From the NCBI GenBank assembly GCA_030142905.1, contig JASJOG010000069.1, positions 675,001 to 739,000 on the forward strand: a DNA stretch of 64,000 bases, read 5' to 3'. Origin of the DNA: Heliopora coerulea (Eukaryota > Cnidaria > Anthozoa > Scleralcyonacea > Helioporidae). Below, piece by piece: positions 32,853 to 47,900 of the stretch. The notes beneath the pieces were generated by a model, which saw only the letters and a list, made by a program, of their open reading frames with translations, was not told where the DNA came from and searched no databases. Position numbers and translations under genes: made by a program. The first letter of the stretch is position 1. Each line of letters opens with the position of its first letter.

Positions 32853-35800
32853 GTAAGTAAAGTGAGAAGGATTCATGCGGCTGTAAATGTGTTGACATAA
32901 AGTTCTCATGTCGACAAATTTCGATTTAGACCGTATCAATAACATTGTTTGATACAATATCGTTGCTATCTTGTTGGAGGGTTTGTTTGCATAGTTCTTC
33001 AGTAAACGTCGTCACTCGTCCGATGAATTATAGAACGACTTGTTTCTAATACTTTGATCGACGTTTTATTCCTAATTGTTGAAACCGTTCCTTAGCCTTT
33101 TAGTTTTGTTTCGAAATTTCTGGCTGACCTGGCTCAAAAACCCCCACTCATGCTTTAATTTCAGAACTGACGTAAATAACTTCACTCATGCTTTGATTAT
33201 TGTGGAAAAATTGTTAGGAACTAGAGTGCAGTCTCTGCAATGATTTTCGTGTTTTGGAGTGTTTCCGCAGTTGTTCATGTCTTTTTCATTGTACAAAATC
33301 TTCTTTTTGATAAGCAGGAAGTTCGTTAACTGTCTTGTGATAGAAACATGCGCGACATATTTTCAACTGGAAAAATGCTTAGTGAGTACATGAGACAGGT
33401 GAAATTGACCGATTCACATCTCTATAATAGTGGAGGGTCACAGGAACTATTTTCTATTTGTTTTATAAAATACCAAGAGTTTTTGAGTTCAAGACATGTA
33501 AACCATGTTTCTATCCTCATATATACTTGAAAAATAAATATGACATCTGTAGTTGTCTACACTCTGTGACAAAATTAGGTTCATCCAATCAAAGCATATG
33601 TAAGGATCATTAAGGTGCATATCCTGTTCCTGTAATGACTGATTCCCCTTATTTATCTGTTGAATACAACTTCCATGTGTGTTATTAATATAAACTATAA
33701 CAGATGAACATTTGCTGAAAATATAGCTAGTCCAAACTGAGTAGAACTAGAATGCTTGTATTATTCTAAACTGTGTTAATGTAAGTTTATTTCACAAATC
33801 TGTAAATCTCATTGGCTGTTTTGTTAATAATAATAATACAATTCATGGTTATTAAAACTTCAGTTAGTGGTGACTTTAAAAAGATCTCATTCTGCAGTTG
33901 GTGTTTTGTGATCTGCTTATCTGGCTGTTTATATGAAATTGAGGAGAAATGAAATAAAAGAAAAAAGTTTAAAATTCCAAAACATACCTTGCAAGACTGG
34001 TAATTGAAATTCCCATAAAACTTTCCAAGAAGTGGCAAATTATTTTGAAGGGGGTAATTAAGTGCTCCTTCTTGTTCCCTCTGAAAGAACCTTTACCCTT
34101 GCATTAGCCATTGATAGAGGTAATCAAATATTTAGTTCATTAATGAAGCACAAAACATGGCTTAAAATTAGTGCTTCAAACATGTAAAATCTGAGCAGTT
34201 TTCTTTAAGGTCGCAGGCTCAAAAAATATGGCAAACATTTACAAGTACAGGTACTGGTCAGCAATCATTTCCCTGAAAGAATTTTTGGGGTTAGAAACAA
34301 CAAACAAGCAAAATAATAAGTTACAAACTACAGGGCATGCACATACTGATAACTAAAACAGGCCTGTAGCCAGCTTGTCTTGCTAGGAGGAGTAACAAAT
34401 TAGGGGGGCTAATAATGAATAGTATAAACACAAGCTAAGTTCACTGACAACAATTAAATTATTAATATTTGTAATACAAGTGTGAAAGAAGAAAAATTAT
34501 TCTATTCAATACATTTGAAAATAACTCTGGTAAACAAAGATGATGCACAAGTTGTACAGTGATTTTTGAATATATGAAAGTGATTGTACGGCCAGTAAAC
34601 AATTATCAACAGATTACTCAATACATGTACAGGTACACATGCATGTTGACATTTTCCTGAGTAGTTGTTACTTTTAGTTAATATATTTTAGTTTCTTCAT
34701 TAATATTTTGGATATAGCATGTTAGCAAAGTTTGAAATTCTTCTGTTGTTTCTAATGTAGCTTGATGATTTCCATTGTGTGACTGTTGCTATGTAATACG
34801 TTGATATAATTTGACAGGCCATAGATCTGTTGAACCATGATCACAGTCCAAAATAAATCAAAATGCTTTCACCACATGTATTTTAAAACATTACAAAAAA
34901 TTGATTCTTAGACAGTTCCAAGTTCTAATAATTTATTACAAACAGTAATAAATATCAATGATAAATTTCTTTTTGGGGAGGTTCAAATTCTATTCGGGGG
35001 GCCTCAGTTCCCTTCTCCCCTTGGCTATGGGTCTGAGCTGAACATGATTTTGGCATTGAATTAAATTCATGATCACTGCATGGACCAGCACTAATTACTG
35101 CTTAGGTTTAGTCTCTATGAAACTTAATCAAAGCTCACTGCATCAAAATTCACTGCTTGTAGATATCACTACTGGCTTTGCCAAATTTTCTTGTGAGGAA
35201 ATAGTATTTTTAGCAAATGCAGTGTTTGCCAGTGAATTAAAAAGTTAAGTTCAAGCCTGACAAAAAATCCCTTTGTACTGGTATTTCATTTACTGGTGAA
35301 AAAGTGAAGTCAATCAGCTCTTTGATGGCCTTAAGATTTCACTGAGTTTGACAAAACTGAAACTTTGAATATGAAAGACTTACCCTGCAATCCTCTTATT
35401 GAACATTCATACAAAAATAAATGTATTCATTCATTCATACATTCATTCATTCATTCATTCAATATAAAATACCCATGCAAGACTTTTCACACGAGGAAAC
35501 TGCAATCAGCAGAAAAGTTAACCAGAGCCATTGCTATTTCAAATAGGGAGCAGTATGTAGATAACAGTAATAAGTACCAGTAATGGTAAAAAAGATTAAA
35601 TTTGTCTTATCTAGTTTTTTGACAGTTTGCCTTCCAAATTTATGGATTGTAGGGGGGAGATACAAATCCAAAATGATTTTTGAGGAGGTAAATTTGGTGT
35701 GTCGTCCATTTCTTGATTATTTATGTCAATCCAGCATGTTTTTTGTTTTATTTCAATATTTATAGTGACCAAAACATAGTTATAGTAACTGCCATAGGTT

Positions 35801-38800
35801 TGGTTTAGGTTAGCCATAAATAAGTTTGACCCATCCCTGTTTTCAGTTTTGAGGGGCTGATGGCCCTTTTGGTGTCTTCCTTGATTTTCTCCTGCCAGTT
35901 TAATTTTTGTATGTTAGTTTCAATGAATGAATGAATTCCATGCAGCTATATGAAGAATAAGACATGGTTTGCACATGGTCTTGACTGTAGCTTACAAAGT
36001 TGTAGATGACCCAATGATTTGAAACTCTGATCTTTTGCCTTCATCTGAGGTGATTGTTTGGATGAGATTCCTGTTTATCATTACAGAATCACAGGTCTGT
36101 CATCTATTCATGAGATGCAAATGTCTGCCCATAGTAAAATTTTTTCATTCACCCTGAGACAAGTATTGGCTGATTACTGAGTTCACAGGGATTGGCCAAC
36201 ATATGCTGAAATGTCAGAGCTGAGAAATTCTGTTAAGTAGTCAACATACTTCTTAACCCCATGTAATACAGTGAATTATTAGTATTAAATCATTCAAATA
36301 TTATGTAGTTCATGCAGTAAGTACAAATAACTTTAGGTTTGCTACCAAGTGCTGTATACCATAACATTTAATGTAAATTATTGAACATGCTACCTTTCAT
36401 ATTTTATGTGTTTGACATCATCAAGTATGTACTCTTTGATTGCAAAAGTTTGGCCTACCTGTCCAGTAGGTAAAACAAAAATGTGCAAGGATTGGCAAAT
36501 TTCAGGGCAATATCCCTGGACATTTTTGTCCTTGGACTGGAAATTTTAAATTTGGCCCTTGCTCCAGGCAACATCTTTAATGGCACTGAAGATTGGTGGT
36601 AATAATTCTGGATTTCCCTGTGCAATTTCCCATACATTTGTATGGTTAGTTTTGTATGCATGCTCCTGGTGTTCTTTTAAATAGATGTATGTTCCAAACT
36701 GACATTTTTGTCTGTGTGAAATACTCCTGATGTCAGCAAAAAGGCCAAGACACAAATTTGTTTTGAAAATAATTGACTGAATGGGACAGATCTTACTTAG
36801 TCGCTATGCTGTCTCAAATATCAGATCAGGTTCTTGTAAAATTCTTCATGTCATGTCAGTGGTGCATAGTATTTCAAGTTTTCTGCCATCCAAAATTAAC
36901 GTCTCAAAAAAAAAAAAAATAGGGAATGACCACCAGCCAGTTCTCTATCCGCCATATGTATGATATAAGCTGTAATCATAGTTTGATAGATTTTGTGGAA
37001 TATTTTTTAAAATGGCTGACTTAATTTTTATTTGCTCCTATATAACCATTTAAAAATTTTCACCCCTTTTGTAACCATAGTCTGTCAGTTAAATACAACA
37101 GGTAAATTATTCAGTCAATGACAAATAACAACCAATATTTCAACACTCATCTTGTTATTTAAGCCACTATTTTTAATTCAAGGAAATGGTGGCTGAACAG
37201 TTTGAGTTTCATGGGGGCAAAGTCCAAATGCTCAAGAATTGATAGGGGATTCTGGGATCATAGTCTATAAAGCACCAAGTTCTGAGACATATTGTTGCTT
37301 TAATCTTTCTTACTGAATTTTCATATTTCTAAATTTTTGTAAATTTTTTATTCCTTTTTTACAAACAGAATGTTAGTTTTTTTTTGTCTGCGCTGTGACA
37401 AGAGTCCAGCATGAAACAGCTGTGAAAATTTACAGTATTTCATTTTCATTTTGTTAGTTGATTGTATTTCAGGCTTTCAGCAGCTTTGCTGCTGGTCAAA
37501 ATAGCTCGAATTGCATTGGAATGCTTACAGAGAGAACAATAAAGGCCTTGCTTTGTGGTGTTGTGGTTAGGGACATGGTCACCATTCATGGAGGCTATGC
37601 CCCCACTGTTTAGGTTTTGAAGGGAAAAATGTCCCCACTGCCCCCCCTGCTTCCACCACCTTTGATTCAAGGTGCAACAGTTTCATAACATTTTATATTG
37701 GTGTATGTTTTAAAATTGCCTGACTGTGGTTTATATTCACTCTTGTAACTGTTGTTTGTATAGGTGCAGTTTCTGTCCAGCCAGGTGGGTGGATGCCTGC
37801 TCCTGTTGGTGTTACAACAGACTGTCCACCTGGGTTAGAGTATTTAACACAGATTGACCAGTTATTGATTAAACAACAAGTTGAACTTTTAGAAGGTAAT
37901 AAATCAATACCAAGCAATTTGTACCAAAGAGGGAACAGGTACTTGAAGTGTGACAGCTGAAGCATACTTAATGAAAACATACAGGGCAGTGCTTGAAAGG
38001 TCTATAGGATTCTTGTGTTTGGGTTTGGGACCTGGTGCATTTTGCTTTTAGAAAGAAGGACATTCCAGAATGAAAGACATTGTCATGGCCATGGATAAAA
38101 TGAAATTATATTTAAAATGCAAGACCAATTTTGGCCCTGATGGGTATTTCAGGAAAGCACACACATATCTGACTCATTGCATGGATGTCTGGCTAAATTT
38201 GCTTTACTTACTAGCAAGGTGTCCTGACAATGAGCTACCAGTTATTTGTATAAAGCTTTTTCATTTTCATTTTAAAATCTTTCTAGATTGGACATGATTT
38301 AGTTGTAATAAATGTGTGGTGTGTTTCAGACATGCTTCTGATCAATAGCCTGCATGTATACTCTGCCAGACAGAATTGGTGGAAGTTTACACGTTGGTCA
38401 TGCACACACGCTCACAACATGTGTTCAAGGTTCTAGAACATATGGTGCTACAATCAGCTATCTTCACTATTTACAAATATGCAGAGAACACTGTCATCCT
38501 ATTTGGCATTGGATTCAAGCAAAACGTACTTTCTATAATACCGCTAATTCTTTTGATGAAACACCCACTGCTAGTTAAGTCAATTTACAGTAGGAATAAT
38601 CAACTCTCAAACTGAGAGTACAGTAGAACCTGAATTTTGCGACCACCCCTGTTCAGTTTTGCCAGGTGAAAGTGGTCGTGAATGACAGGTGATCGTAAAC
38701 AGAAGTTATTTATGTGACGTCATCGCACCCATATTGGAAGACGTTACCGTAGAATTCCGAAAGTAATGACCCCTCGAAAGTAATGACCCCCTGAAAGTAA

Positions 38801-41800
38801 CGTCAAATTTGTGACACTTCTAAAATTTTCCGAAAGGAGCGGCGCCCCCGAAATTAACGGCCCCCCGAAAGTAGCGGCCCTTTCGAATGTGGTGCTTTTA
38901 TGCTTCAAACACATGTTTATCCAACAAAAAGTAATGCTTGTATTCAAAGTTAACTATCAACTTAAAGGTACTTATACATGTCTTAAGAAAGTAGGTGTTC
39001 ATCGTTAATTTTCGAATATTTACAACATGTTCTCTCTTATACGTCGCCACCATCGCTGCCGACAACCGTGTGAAGCTCATCATCGCTGCTGTCGTAAAAC
39101 ATTACGTCCTCTACATCATACGATTGACTGATGGTGTACTCAGGAATGCCCTCGATATTTATTTAGTTATCCCTTTCTCTCGACGTAGGAAATGCAATGC
39201 CACATTTTAGATAATAAAGCCATTGTTTTCTAGTGGCCTTGTTTGAGGACGCAGAACATCATAAAAAGCTAGGAAAACGACACCGTATACACATTGACCT
39301 CAAGATGACTTTTTTGTTTTTGCTTTGTTTATTCTGGTCAAAATGTTCGTAGTTTTATGTCTAATTTGACAATCAGTGTAATAAGATCTGGTGATAAAAA
39401 TGTTGGAAATTTCATTCTTCTCATCGCTTGATAACTAAGTCAATTCAATAGGTGTTTGTTTCTAACGTATTTTGACTATCCGAAAGTAGCGGCCCCCCGA
39501 AAGTAGAGGCCCCCAAGGCCTGCTAAATCCGAAAGTAACGAGGGCCGTTACTTTCGGAATTCTACGGTATATTTATGGCTAAGTCACAGCTAAGTTTTGT
39601 ACTGCGCTACTGGTATGAAAGTCCGTGCTGTAGTGATTTAAAATCAATAAAATATTTCTTGGTAAAGAAACAAAACCAGAAAAAAACTGAGGAAAAACTT
39701 TTGAAATATTTTCTGCTGAAGTAAATCCACAGTTTCAACCGAATTTGGTGAGCGATACGCGCGCAGTCAAACAATACCCAATGCTTACTTCACGCTTGCT
39801 CGTAAAAATATATTATTTACCGCGACCATTAAAAGCAAGCCTAAAACAGTCACAATAAAAGGACGCGGTTATTGTAGATTGTTGAGGAGAGAACTAAAAA
39901 TTTACATATTACAGGTTAGATACGTTGGAAGTAGGATCAGCCTTTCGGATCAATTCAAGTATAGTCCCCCCAAGTATAGAGTTAAGATTTATACACATTT
40001 CTGGAGTGTTTAAAGAACGAAGAAACACTGAATCTGAAACAGGAAACACGAATCTGAACCATACGGTTTGTCACATTTGTTTCCGTATTTCCGGTCGCAT
40101 TCTAGTGCATCCACTAACTTCGGTAAACGATCACTTCTTCCTCGGAATTCCAGAATGCGGCAGTTTTAAGTTCGGATGGTCGCACATAATAGGTAAATTT
40201 CACGTATGGGATCCGATGCTAAAAGAGCGGTCGTCGGTCGCGTTTGATGGGTAGTCGTACATTCCAGGTAAATATTATTCCATGTCAAAAAATTTAGAAG
40301 TTTAAAAAGCAGTTTTTCTGAACAGAAGATTAATGTAAAAAATGTTCATTTCACTTGGTTAGAAGAAGGTAGAAGAGACCATTTTCCTTCACTTAAGAAC
40401 AATTAAGAGTCAGTATTACTTGTGTTCAAGGGTGGACTAATGTAAAGCAAGGCCCTGGGCCAATGTATCCTACGAGAGCCAACGTGTCCTACGGGGCCCC
40501 ATGAATTTATTAACTAGATTGAAAAATTACAACAGAATTTGAAATTTCTTGTATCCTGTAAGAACGTTGTAGAACCTACAAGACACATGTACAAGTAACT
40601 ATTACAGTGTTAAACACAATATACAGATTGCAAGGAATGAAGCAGATTAGCGAGGCCCGCAGATGTATAAAAGAGAAAAATAGTTCCAGATGAAGAGGCA
40701 GTGGGGTCTCCTCACTGGCCGACAAGCCGGGGCTCCCTGGGCCATGGCATGCTTGACCCATGGTTTAATCCGCCGTTGCTTGTGCTTATGAAGTAGGTGT
40801 CAAGGGAGGAATACACCAGTTCTTATCCTCCTACTCCCTAATGAATCTTAGAATATTTTTATGCTATCCAGTATTATGGTAAGCACATTTTCAAACTTTT
40901 AAGATTTTTTGTCACCGAGGAAGCCACCTAGAAGGGTCCATGATAAAGTAGAAATGGAATACCAAGTTTCCTTTTTTTCTGCCTGGGAAAACCCTAACCT
41001 TTGGCAACATTCCTCTTGGATTGCTGGGAATATCCATTAAGACAGATAAATGATCTTCAAGCTCCGTACTCAGAAAATGATTTCTGAGCCCCAGACGGGG
41101 ATCGAACCCGAAACCTGATGATGACCGGTGAGACGCTCTAACCATTGAGCAACCGAGACTCAGATGGCGAGCCAAGGTGCAAGTTCGACATATATGTGCA
41201 ACCTAAGCGGAAGCCGCTATATATTAATAATGATGAAGGCAAATTATGATTTTAGAAATTTGAGAGCTTGGCTATATCTTAATGGCACATATATCTTGGC
41301 ACATATATGTCGAACTCGCACCTTGGCTCGCCATCTGAGTCTCGGTAGCTCAATGGTTAGAGCGTCTCAACGGTCATCAGAAGGTTTCGGGTTCCATTCC
41401 CGTCTGGGGCTCAGAAATCATTATCTGAGTACGGAGTTTGAAGATCATTTATCTGTCTTAAGATATAGCCAAGCTCTCAAATTTCTAAAATCATAATTAG
41501 TATCCATTAAAGCACATATCAAATTTTGACTGTAAGTTAATTACCAACACCAAATGATTTGTTTGGTGGACCAAAAGCCACTTCTAGCCAACAATTTAAA
41601 GAAACACGTGTAAAGAGATAATAACAGAAAGCTAACGTCTTGTAAACTAAAGATGCTAGTTCTAGAAAATCAGATGAACATCAAAAAAGAGTTTCTACAT
41701 AGTTGCGATGGTTCATTTCTTATTTAAGCTACCGTGAACAAGTTTGTAAGTTGGGAGGAACATTGTCATCCACGAAACACGTAAAAAACCTGGGGTACCA

Positions 41801-44800
41801 CAGGCCATATCTATTTTCAGTTCACAAACGACCTGCCAAACTGTTTGAATAATTCTATTGCCGCGCTATTTGATGATGACACTAACGTTCCTGTAGCTGG
41901 CGTTTCAGGAGAGGATATTGAAGCAAAATTTTATATAGAATCGAATAATTTACATCACTGGCCACCTGAAAATAAGTTATCTCTGAACTTTAGCAAAACG
42001 GAATACGCGATTATTGGATCTAGACAAGTTATCTCGAATTGAAAAAGATCCTCATGTTTTTATTAATAATAAAAACATTATTCGTGTAACTAACCCTAAA
42101 ACTCTTGGCGTCTTTATTGATGAAGAAATGACCTGGAAAATGCATATTGATCATTTGTCGAAAATGGTGTCAAAGGAATCTGAAGTTTTACGAAAAGCTA
42201 AAGACATAACCAAGTTCAGAAAGTGTAAAGTGATTCATGATATCAAGCAGATAAAGACTGGGGCCACCGGCGCACGCGCTTCGAACCCCCTACATTAAGG
42301 AGCTTCCCCGTGACATTACGAGGTTCCTCACGTTAAACACCACGTAATTTAGGCCCCCCATTTATGAAACAACTCGTATAGTGCTCGGTTACAGTCATGC
42401 GCAAATAAACATGTTAATGTAACGATAAAATGCACGGAAACGAGTTCATTTCCACAAGTCTACAGATGTTCGGGAAGAACAGACCCCATGCGGTTGATCA
42501 GTGTGTAGAAGCGAACGGAATTGAGTGATAGGGTCCTATCCTATGTCCCGAACAGCCTTGATTCGGCTCTGGTATGATCACATTTTCTCTCACCAGATCT
42601 ATATGGTACGATGGATTTGTTAGAGTTTATTGCAACATTGCGCACCAGTCGTAGGCATGACTAGTTCTCTCAAGAGGTAATCGCATGCACTTGGACAAAA
42701 AATCTTATGCGACAATATTCTGATGCTGACGATCTAACACAAGCCACATCAGACGAATGTGTCAGCAACCCTGATTCAATCAACGCTGCCAGTATATCTC
42801 TGTATAACGTTCGGTAGGACGTCACCACTGAACACTTAAGTTATTAGGCCATCCAGGTAGTCAGTCTTCCTGTATACGACTGATCGGATAAAATGAACAA
42901 GATAAAGACGTAAACCTGACTGACATGCAGATGACTGCAACTGAAGTCTTTTTTTACTAATAAGTCTTTCTCATGATAGCGATTACCTGAACGATCAACC
43001 TTCAACTTCGATTGACAATCCTAGACTAGAAGCGTCCACATTATAGGCCAATAATTAATAAATAGAGTATTCCACTTTACAGATTTTTAACTGCCGTAGA
43101 TTACTACCTCTGGAAGCTGCATTCAGAAAGTACTTTTGACAGGACAGCCTCAGCTGTGTTCATTCAGTGTATCGGGTACTTGTGTGCGAGTGAACTGAGA
43201 GTTTTACTCAGTGCTGTGATTTTATTATTTTGTATGTGTTGAGAATTTTGTATTGAGGTTTTCTTTATAAGTGCAAAAGAGTGAAAAAGTTGTTTTGCAT
43301 TCCTGTTTAGGCGAAAACCTATCCTACGTATGAAATGGTCGTTTTCGCATTTCCGATCGGCTTGGGAATTTCCGAATGGCGTTTTCCGACGATCTGCATT
43401 ATTTGTAAATCTCACTACAAATTATTAAACAAAACATAGTTGGTAATCAAATGATCTCAAAGGCTATCAGACGTGAACGTTTCTCATGTGATTAGGATCA
43501 TTATGTGCTCGAAAACGTGGATTAGAGTCTACATTCAGATGTTCGTTTTTACAAAGCAATTGTCGTTAAGCATTGCCTTTACTTCCCCCGGTTTGTGCTT
43601 TAAAACTTATTTTTATTTTTTTACATTTGCGTCACAGCCTTCACAGGATTTGAAACCAACAACAAATACATAGTTCAAAATTCTTTGGGCCAGCAAGTTT
43701 ATTTTGCTTCAGAAGGTGAGTTTCAAACTAGTACCAAAACTCGAGTAGATATAAAATCAGGTATGGGGCCGGCCGCAAGATGCGTATGTATCCATATATA
43801 CGGAGTCATACACACATATATAGATCTATCAAGAAAAAAAAAAATTATTGTTCGATGTTTCGGGGTCCTACCGCTTTATCAAGAAACACGAGTATACAAG
43901 ACTTCAAAGGCTTGTAAGGTGTTCGTTCCTATTTACATAAATTAATTATTAAACAGTACATCACAAAACCAAAACCTGATCGTATAAATCCCTCTAATTC
44001 AATCCCTGAGGAACAAACGAGTTCAGTTTATACGTCCAAAACCCCTCTCTTCTATAGTCGGTTCATTTCACTGAACTCTAAAAAGACTGGAACGATACCT
44101 GCAAACTGTATTTTGAAGCCGACCTGGAGGCTGACTCATAGGTCAATTTGCAGGTCAGCCCAGTTCCTACGCGATAAAACACGCAATCTATTGCGAAAAC
44201 CTTAGCCTAAATTTCGGATTTTTTGACAGTTTTCTTTTTTATCCGTGGTAAGTGGAGGACAGTGTCTGTAGGACTGCATATTTGTCAGAATTAATTGTTA
44301 ATGAAAAGTAAAGGTCAAACACAATTTTTTCCCACGCGTGTTTTGACCTACATGGCTGCCGCCGTGTCGTATTTGTTCAATCATGAGACCTGGTACAACG
44401 AGATATCGTTCCAGTCTTTTTAGAGTTCAGTGGTTCATTATCATCCGTTTTGTCAAAAATTTTGACAAAGCATATTATCAATTTCATTATGACCTTATTC
44501 AAAAAAAGTGTGCGTATAATTGCTCACCTGGCATACCCCTCTGTCCCTTAACATAACTGGTACTACAGTAACATAAATCTTACCACATGTCTTGCAAGAT
44601 AAAAAGTAAACCATGCATTCCAGCCGAATCACAATCAGAAGAAAGGTTGATATAGTATGTACGATTTCCCTGGATTGTACAGCTCTCATCAACCAATCTA
44701 CATATTTGGCAGCGTGGTTTACCATACTTTCTCATACCTTTTTCAATATTATTCTTCCTGTTAACCTAGGCCCCGAAGTAATTCATCTTGCGGATTACGT

Positions 44801-44919
44801 GACCTTCTGTAAGCTACCATAGGTCTTTTTGGAAAAACTTTTCATGTCCTCCGAGGCGTACAAAGTAAGCAAAAGTGATCAATCTGAACAATCATGCATA
44901 TATACATAGATAAATGTCC

Positions 44920-44957
<38 letters not shown>

Positions 44958-47900
44958 GTATATATTATGTATGTATATTCTGTGTATATTTATGTATGTA
45001 TGTGTGGTCCTTGGGGTTACCAGACCGACTAGTGAGTTAAGCTAGCTAGTAAGTTGTTCTTTTTCATTGCTTTTTAATTAGACACTGATTGTTGTACGCG
45101 TAATATCTGTGGGCCTGCTCGTCCTTTTGATATCAGTATTGAAGATAATCTCAAACGAGAGGTCATTCACCTTACTCGTCCATTGCGATGTTCTGCCTGC
45201 TGTTTTCCGTGTTGTTTACAAAAGCTAGAGGTTCAGTCTCCTCCTGGCACTGTGGTTGGTTATGTGGAGCAAAAGTAAGAAAACACGATTCACCATTTGT
45301 TTGCTATGTACGAGAATAGACTCCAGTAACTTTGCGAGGAAGTATCTTCGGAGGAAGGCAACGTAAGATCAGAATGGGCGAACAGCCGACCACAAAGGCC
45401 GAAAGGCCAATTAATTGAAATTACTGGGCTTGGGTTAGTTATTGAGGTTCATTCAAAAGGGGAGATGTCATATAATAAGCAATAATAATCACAGTTTCAA
45501 TCAGAAACAGGGCAACTTGCCGGGAAACGCCGATTTTTAACAAGAAATTTTCGCCTTGCTCGGAGTATTGACGAAGTTTATGAAATGCGAATGACTGCCA
45601 CCTGGTTGTACAATAATTATACTATTCAGATTGAGTATTGATTTCAAAAGAGAAGATGTCTCCTAATAAGCAATAATAACTGAATTAATATAACCCACTG
45701 CATGCGTAAGTTTCTAGACCAACACTGTACACGAGAGGGGGGGGGGTGCAAGGTACCGTGCGCTGATATGAGCAGAATGGGCGAACCGCCGACCACAGAG
45801 GCCGAAAGGCCAGTTAATTGAAATTGCGGGGCCTGGGTTAGTTATTGTGAATCATTCAAAAGGGGAGATGTCATATAATAAGCAATAATAATCACAGTTT
45901 CAATCAGAAACAGGGCAACTTGCCGGGAAACGCCGATTTTTAACGAGAAATGTTCGCCTTGCTCGGAGTATTGACAAAGTTTATGAAATGCGAATGATTG
46001 CCACCTGGTTTTACAATAATTATACTATTAAGATTGAGTATTGATTTCTGTAGTATTCAGATTGAGTATTGATTTCTGTATACCGTAAAAATTCGAATGA
46101 ACACCGTGGGCGCGTATTTAATTTTGCGACCTTGAAGGTGCATGGGCGCTTATTCGATGGTGGGCGTTGACTCAATTTGCATCATATTCAATTTTTAGAG
46201 CATAACAAAACGAAATATAGGAGTTTATTTCACTTAAACAAAACAAAACAAAACAGAATAGCTGAGCCATTGCCAAGCAGTTAGACGAGGAGATGCTGCG
46301 ACTGAAAGAACTTTGTGCGCACATGGACATATCAGTACAAACTTCGAGTAAAATACCACTCTTCATGTAGAAGGATTAAATGGAGATTGGCTCAAAGTTG
46401 AAATATCCCTCATATTACAAGTGTGGGCAGGCTACGTCTGCCTAAAAAACTCCTAAAAATGGTGGGGTGGGTGCTTATTTCATAATTTCCGTTCAGCAAT
46501 GGACGCTTTTTCGTAGGTGGGCACTTATTCGAGGGAGAGCATTTGTTCGAATTTTTACGGTAATTAGAAAATTTTTTTCATTAGCTACAAAGTTAAAAAA
46601 CTTTGTGATTAATTTCGTCAATACTTGTACACGTATATTGCGATAAGTGGTAGAAATTATATGCCTTGATGAAGTCTTAAATTGATTGGTCGACAATAAA
46701 TAATTTAACATGTTCTTCTCGCAATCATTCACTTGCTATTAATACCCTGCATGTCTGGTTGTCTTTTAATTGGAAAATATTAATATCGCGGTAAGATAAT
46801 TTTACTCTTTTGTGTCAAGGCGTCAGTGTCACGACCCGCGCATGTGCGAAAATATTGTAAAAGTCGGTCTTAACTTTTCGAGTTTGTATTTCCAAAGTGC
46901 CGTCAACCAGGAATGGTAGGGTGAATGGCGAAAAGGTTCTTTCAGGAAAAGCTTTTAAGAGTAAACGAACTCACGTACGATATGTGGACGTCGGTCAGGC
47001 TCAAACCCACAGAAAAGCGATTTCTGAGTTCCGCGTATGGGGTTCATATTGTCCGTCATATCGTAAACTCCCACTTGCGCTTTGTGTTTGACATTCAAGT
47101 GAACGAACTCTCTGGAAGCTCTCGAAATGAAAAGTCTTACACTGATACTACCCTGTTACACGCTAAGATTTTACACTCACACGACCCTGTTACACGCTTA
47201 CTTCGTGCAACTTAGGTCGAGAAAAAATTTGTTACAAGTTGTCGAAAAGTAGAACTAAGTTCTACTGGCGTATAGAATGCCTCCGTGCAGAAAACATTGT
47301 ACCCTGTAACTGAGCCCGTAGTTAGAAGCGAAATTCTTGACAAACCAGACTCGTTAATCACTGCCTTGTGATATGTGATAGCATAAAGTCGTTGAAAAAC
47401 TCGTAAATAACTATTTTCTGTATTAATTTTCTGTAAGTAAGAATTTTATCCCTACGTACCCTTCATGTCCTGGTTCATGCCAAACAATGTGAATTAAACA
47501 AAAGGAAAACTCAACTTAACCCTACTAAAATTATCTTAGTGTTCTTCAGAAATCGCAAATTGTGATAATTTCAAAGTCATTTAATAATTTTTTCTATTCT
47601 TATTTTTCCTCTTGTGTGCAAACAAATCTTTCAATCGTCCGCGGCAATGGGCGATTTGTCAAGGAAATTCTTTAATTTTGATAGGAGACTGCATTTTTCC
47701 ATGCACTCTGTACCGTAAATACAAGCTTTATAAGTTCAGGTTGCCCGAAACTTTTTCACGGTTTTTGTGTATGTATTGGCCGCGACGCTGCCCTTTTAAT
47801 TTAGTGGACTTACTTGGGATTATCCCTATTTTTATTTAATTTTATATTTTTTATTGTTTTATGAAGGTGGTCACTTTGCATTCCAAGGTATGCCATTAAC

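Noticed and set aside
32574..32957. Minus-strand open frame of 127 codons
   Set aside because: Antisense shadow of the Pro/Gln repeats in scramblase exon 1.
38354..38615. Two overlapping frames of 74 and 79 codons
   Set aside because: No motif recognised; not needed for scramblase exon continuity.
38612..38700. CAGTAGAACCTGAATTTTGCGACC resembling a pogo/Tigger-type end
   Set aside because: No opposite end or TA duplication found in the neighbourhood.
39925..40254. 109-codon frame in scramblase intron 2
   Set aside because: Preceded by a plausible acceptor (acatattacag) but out of place for the scramblase, and no family recognised; too weak to call.
41341..41412. Possible functional tRNA gene on the plus strand
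   Set aside because: Head and B box resemble a tRNA, but arms do not close and an inverted copy with the same 3' body shows it is a SINE.
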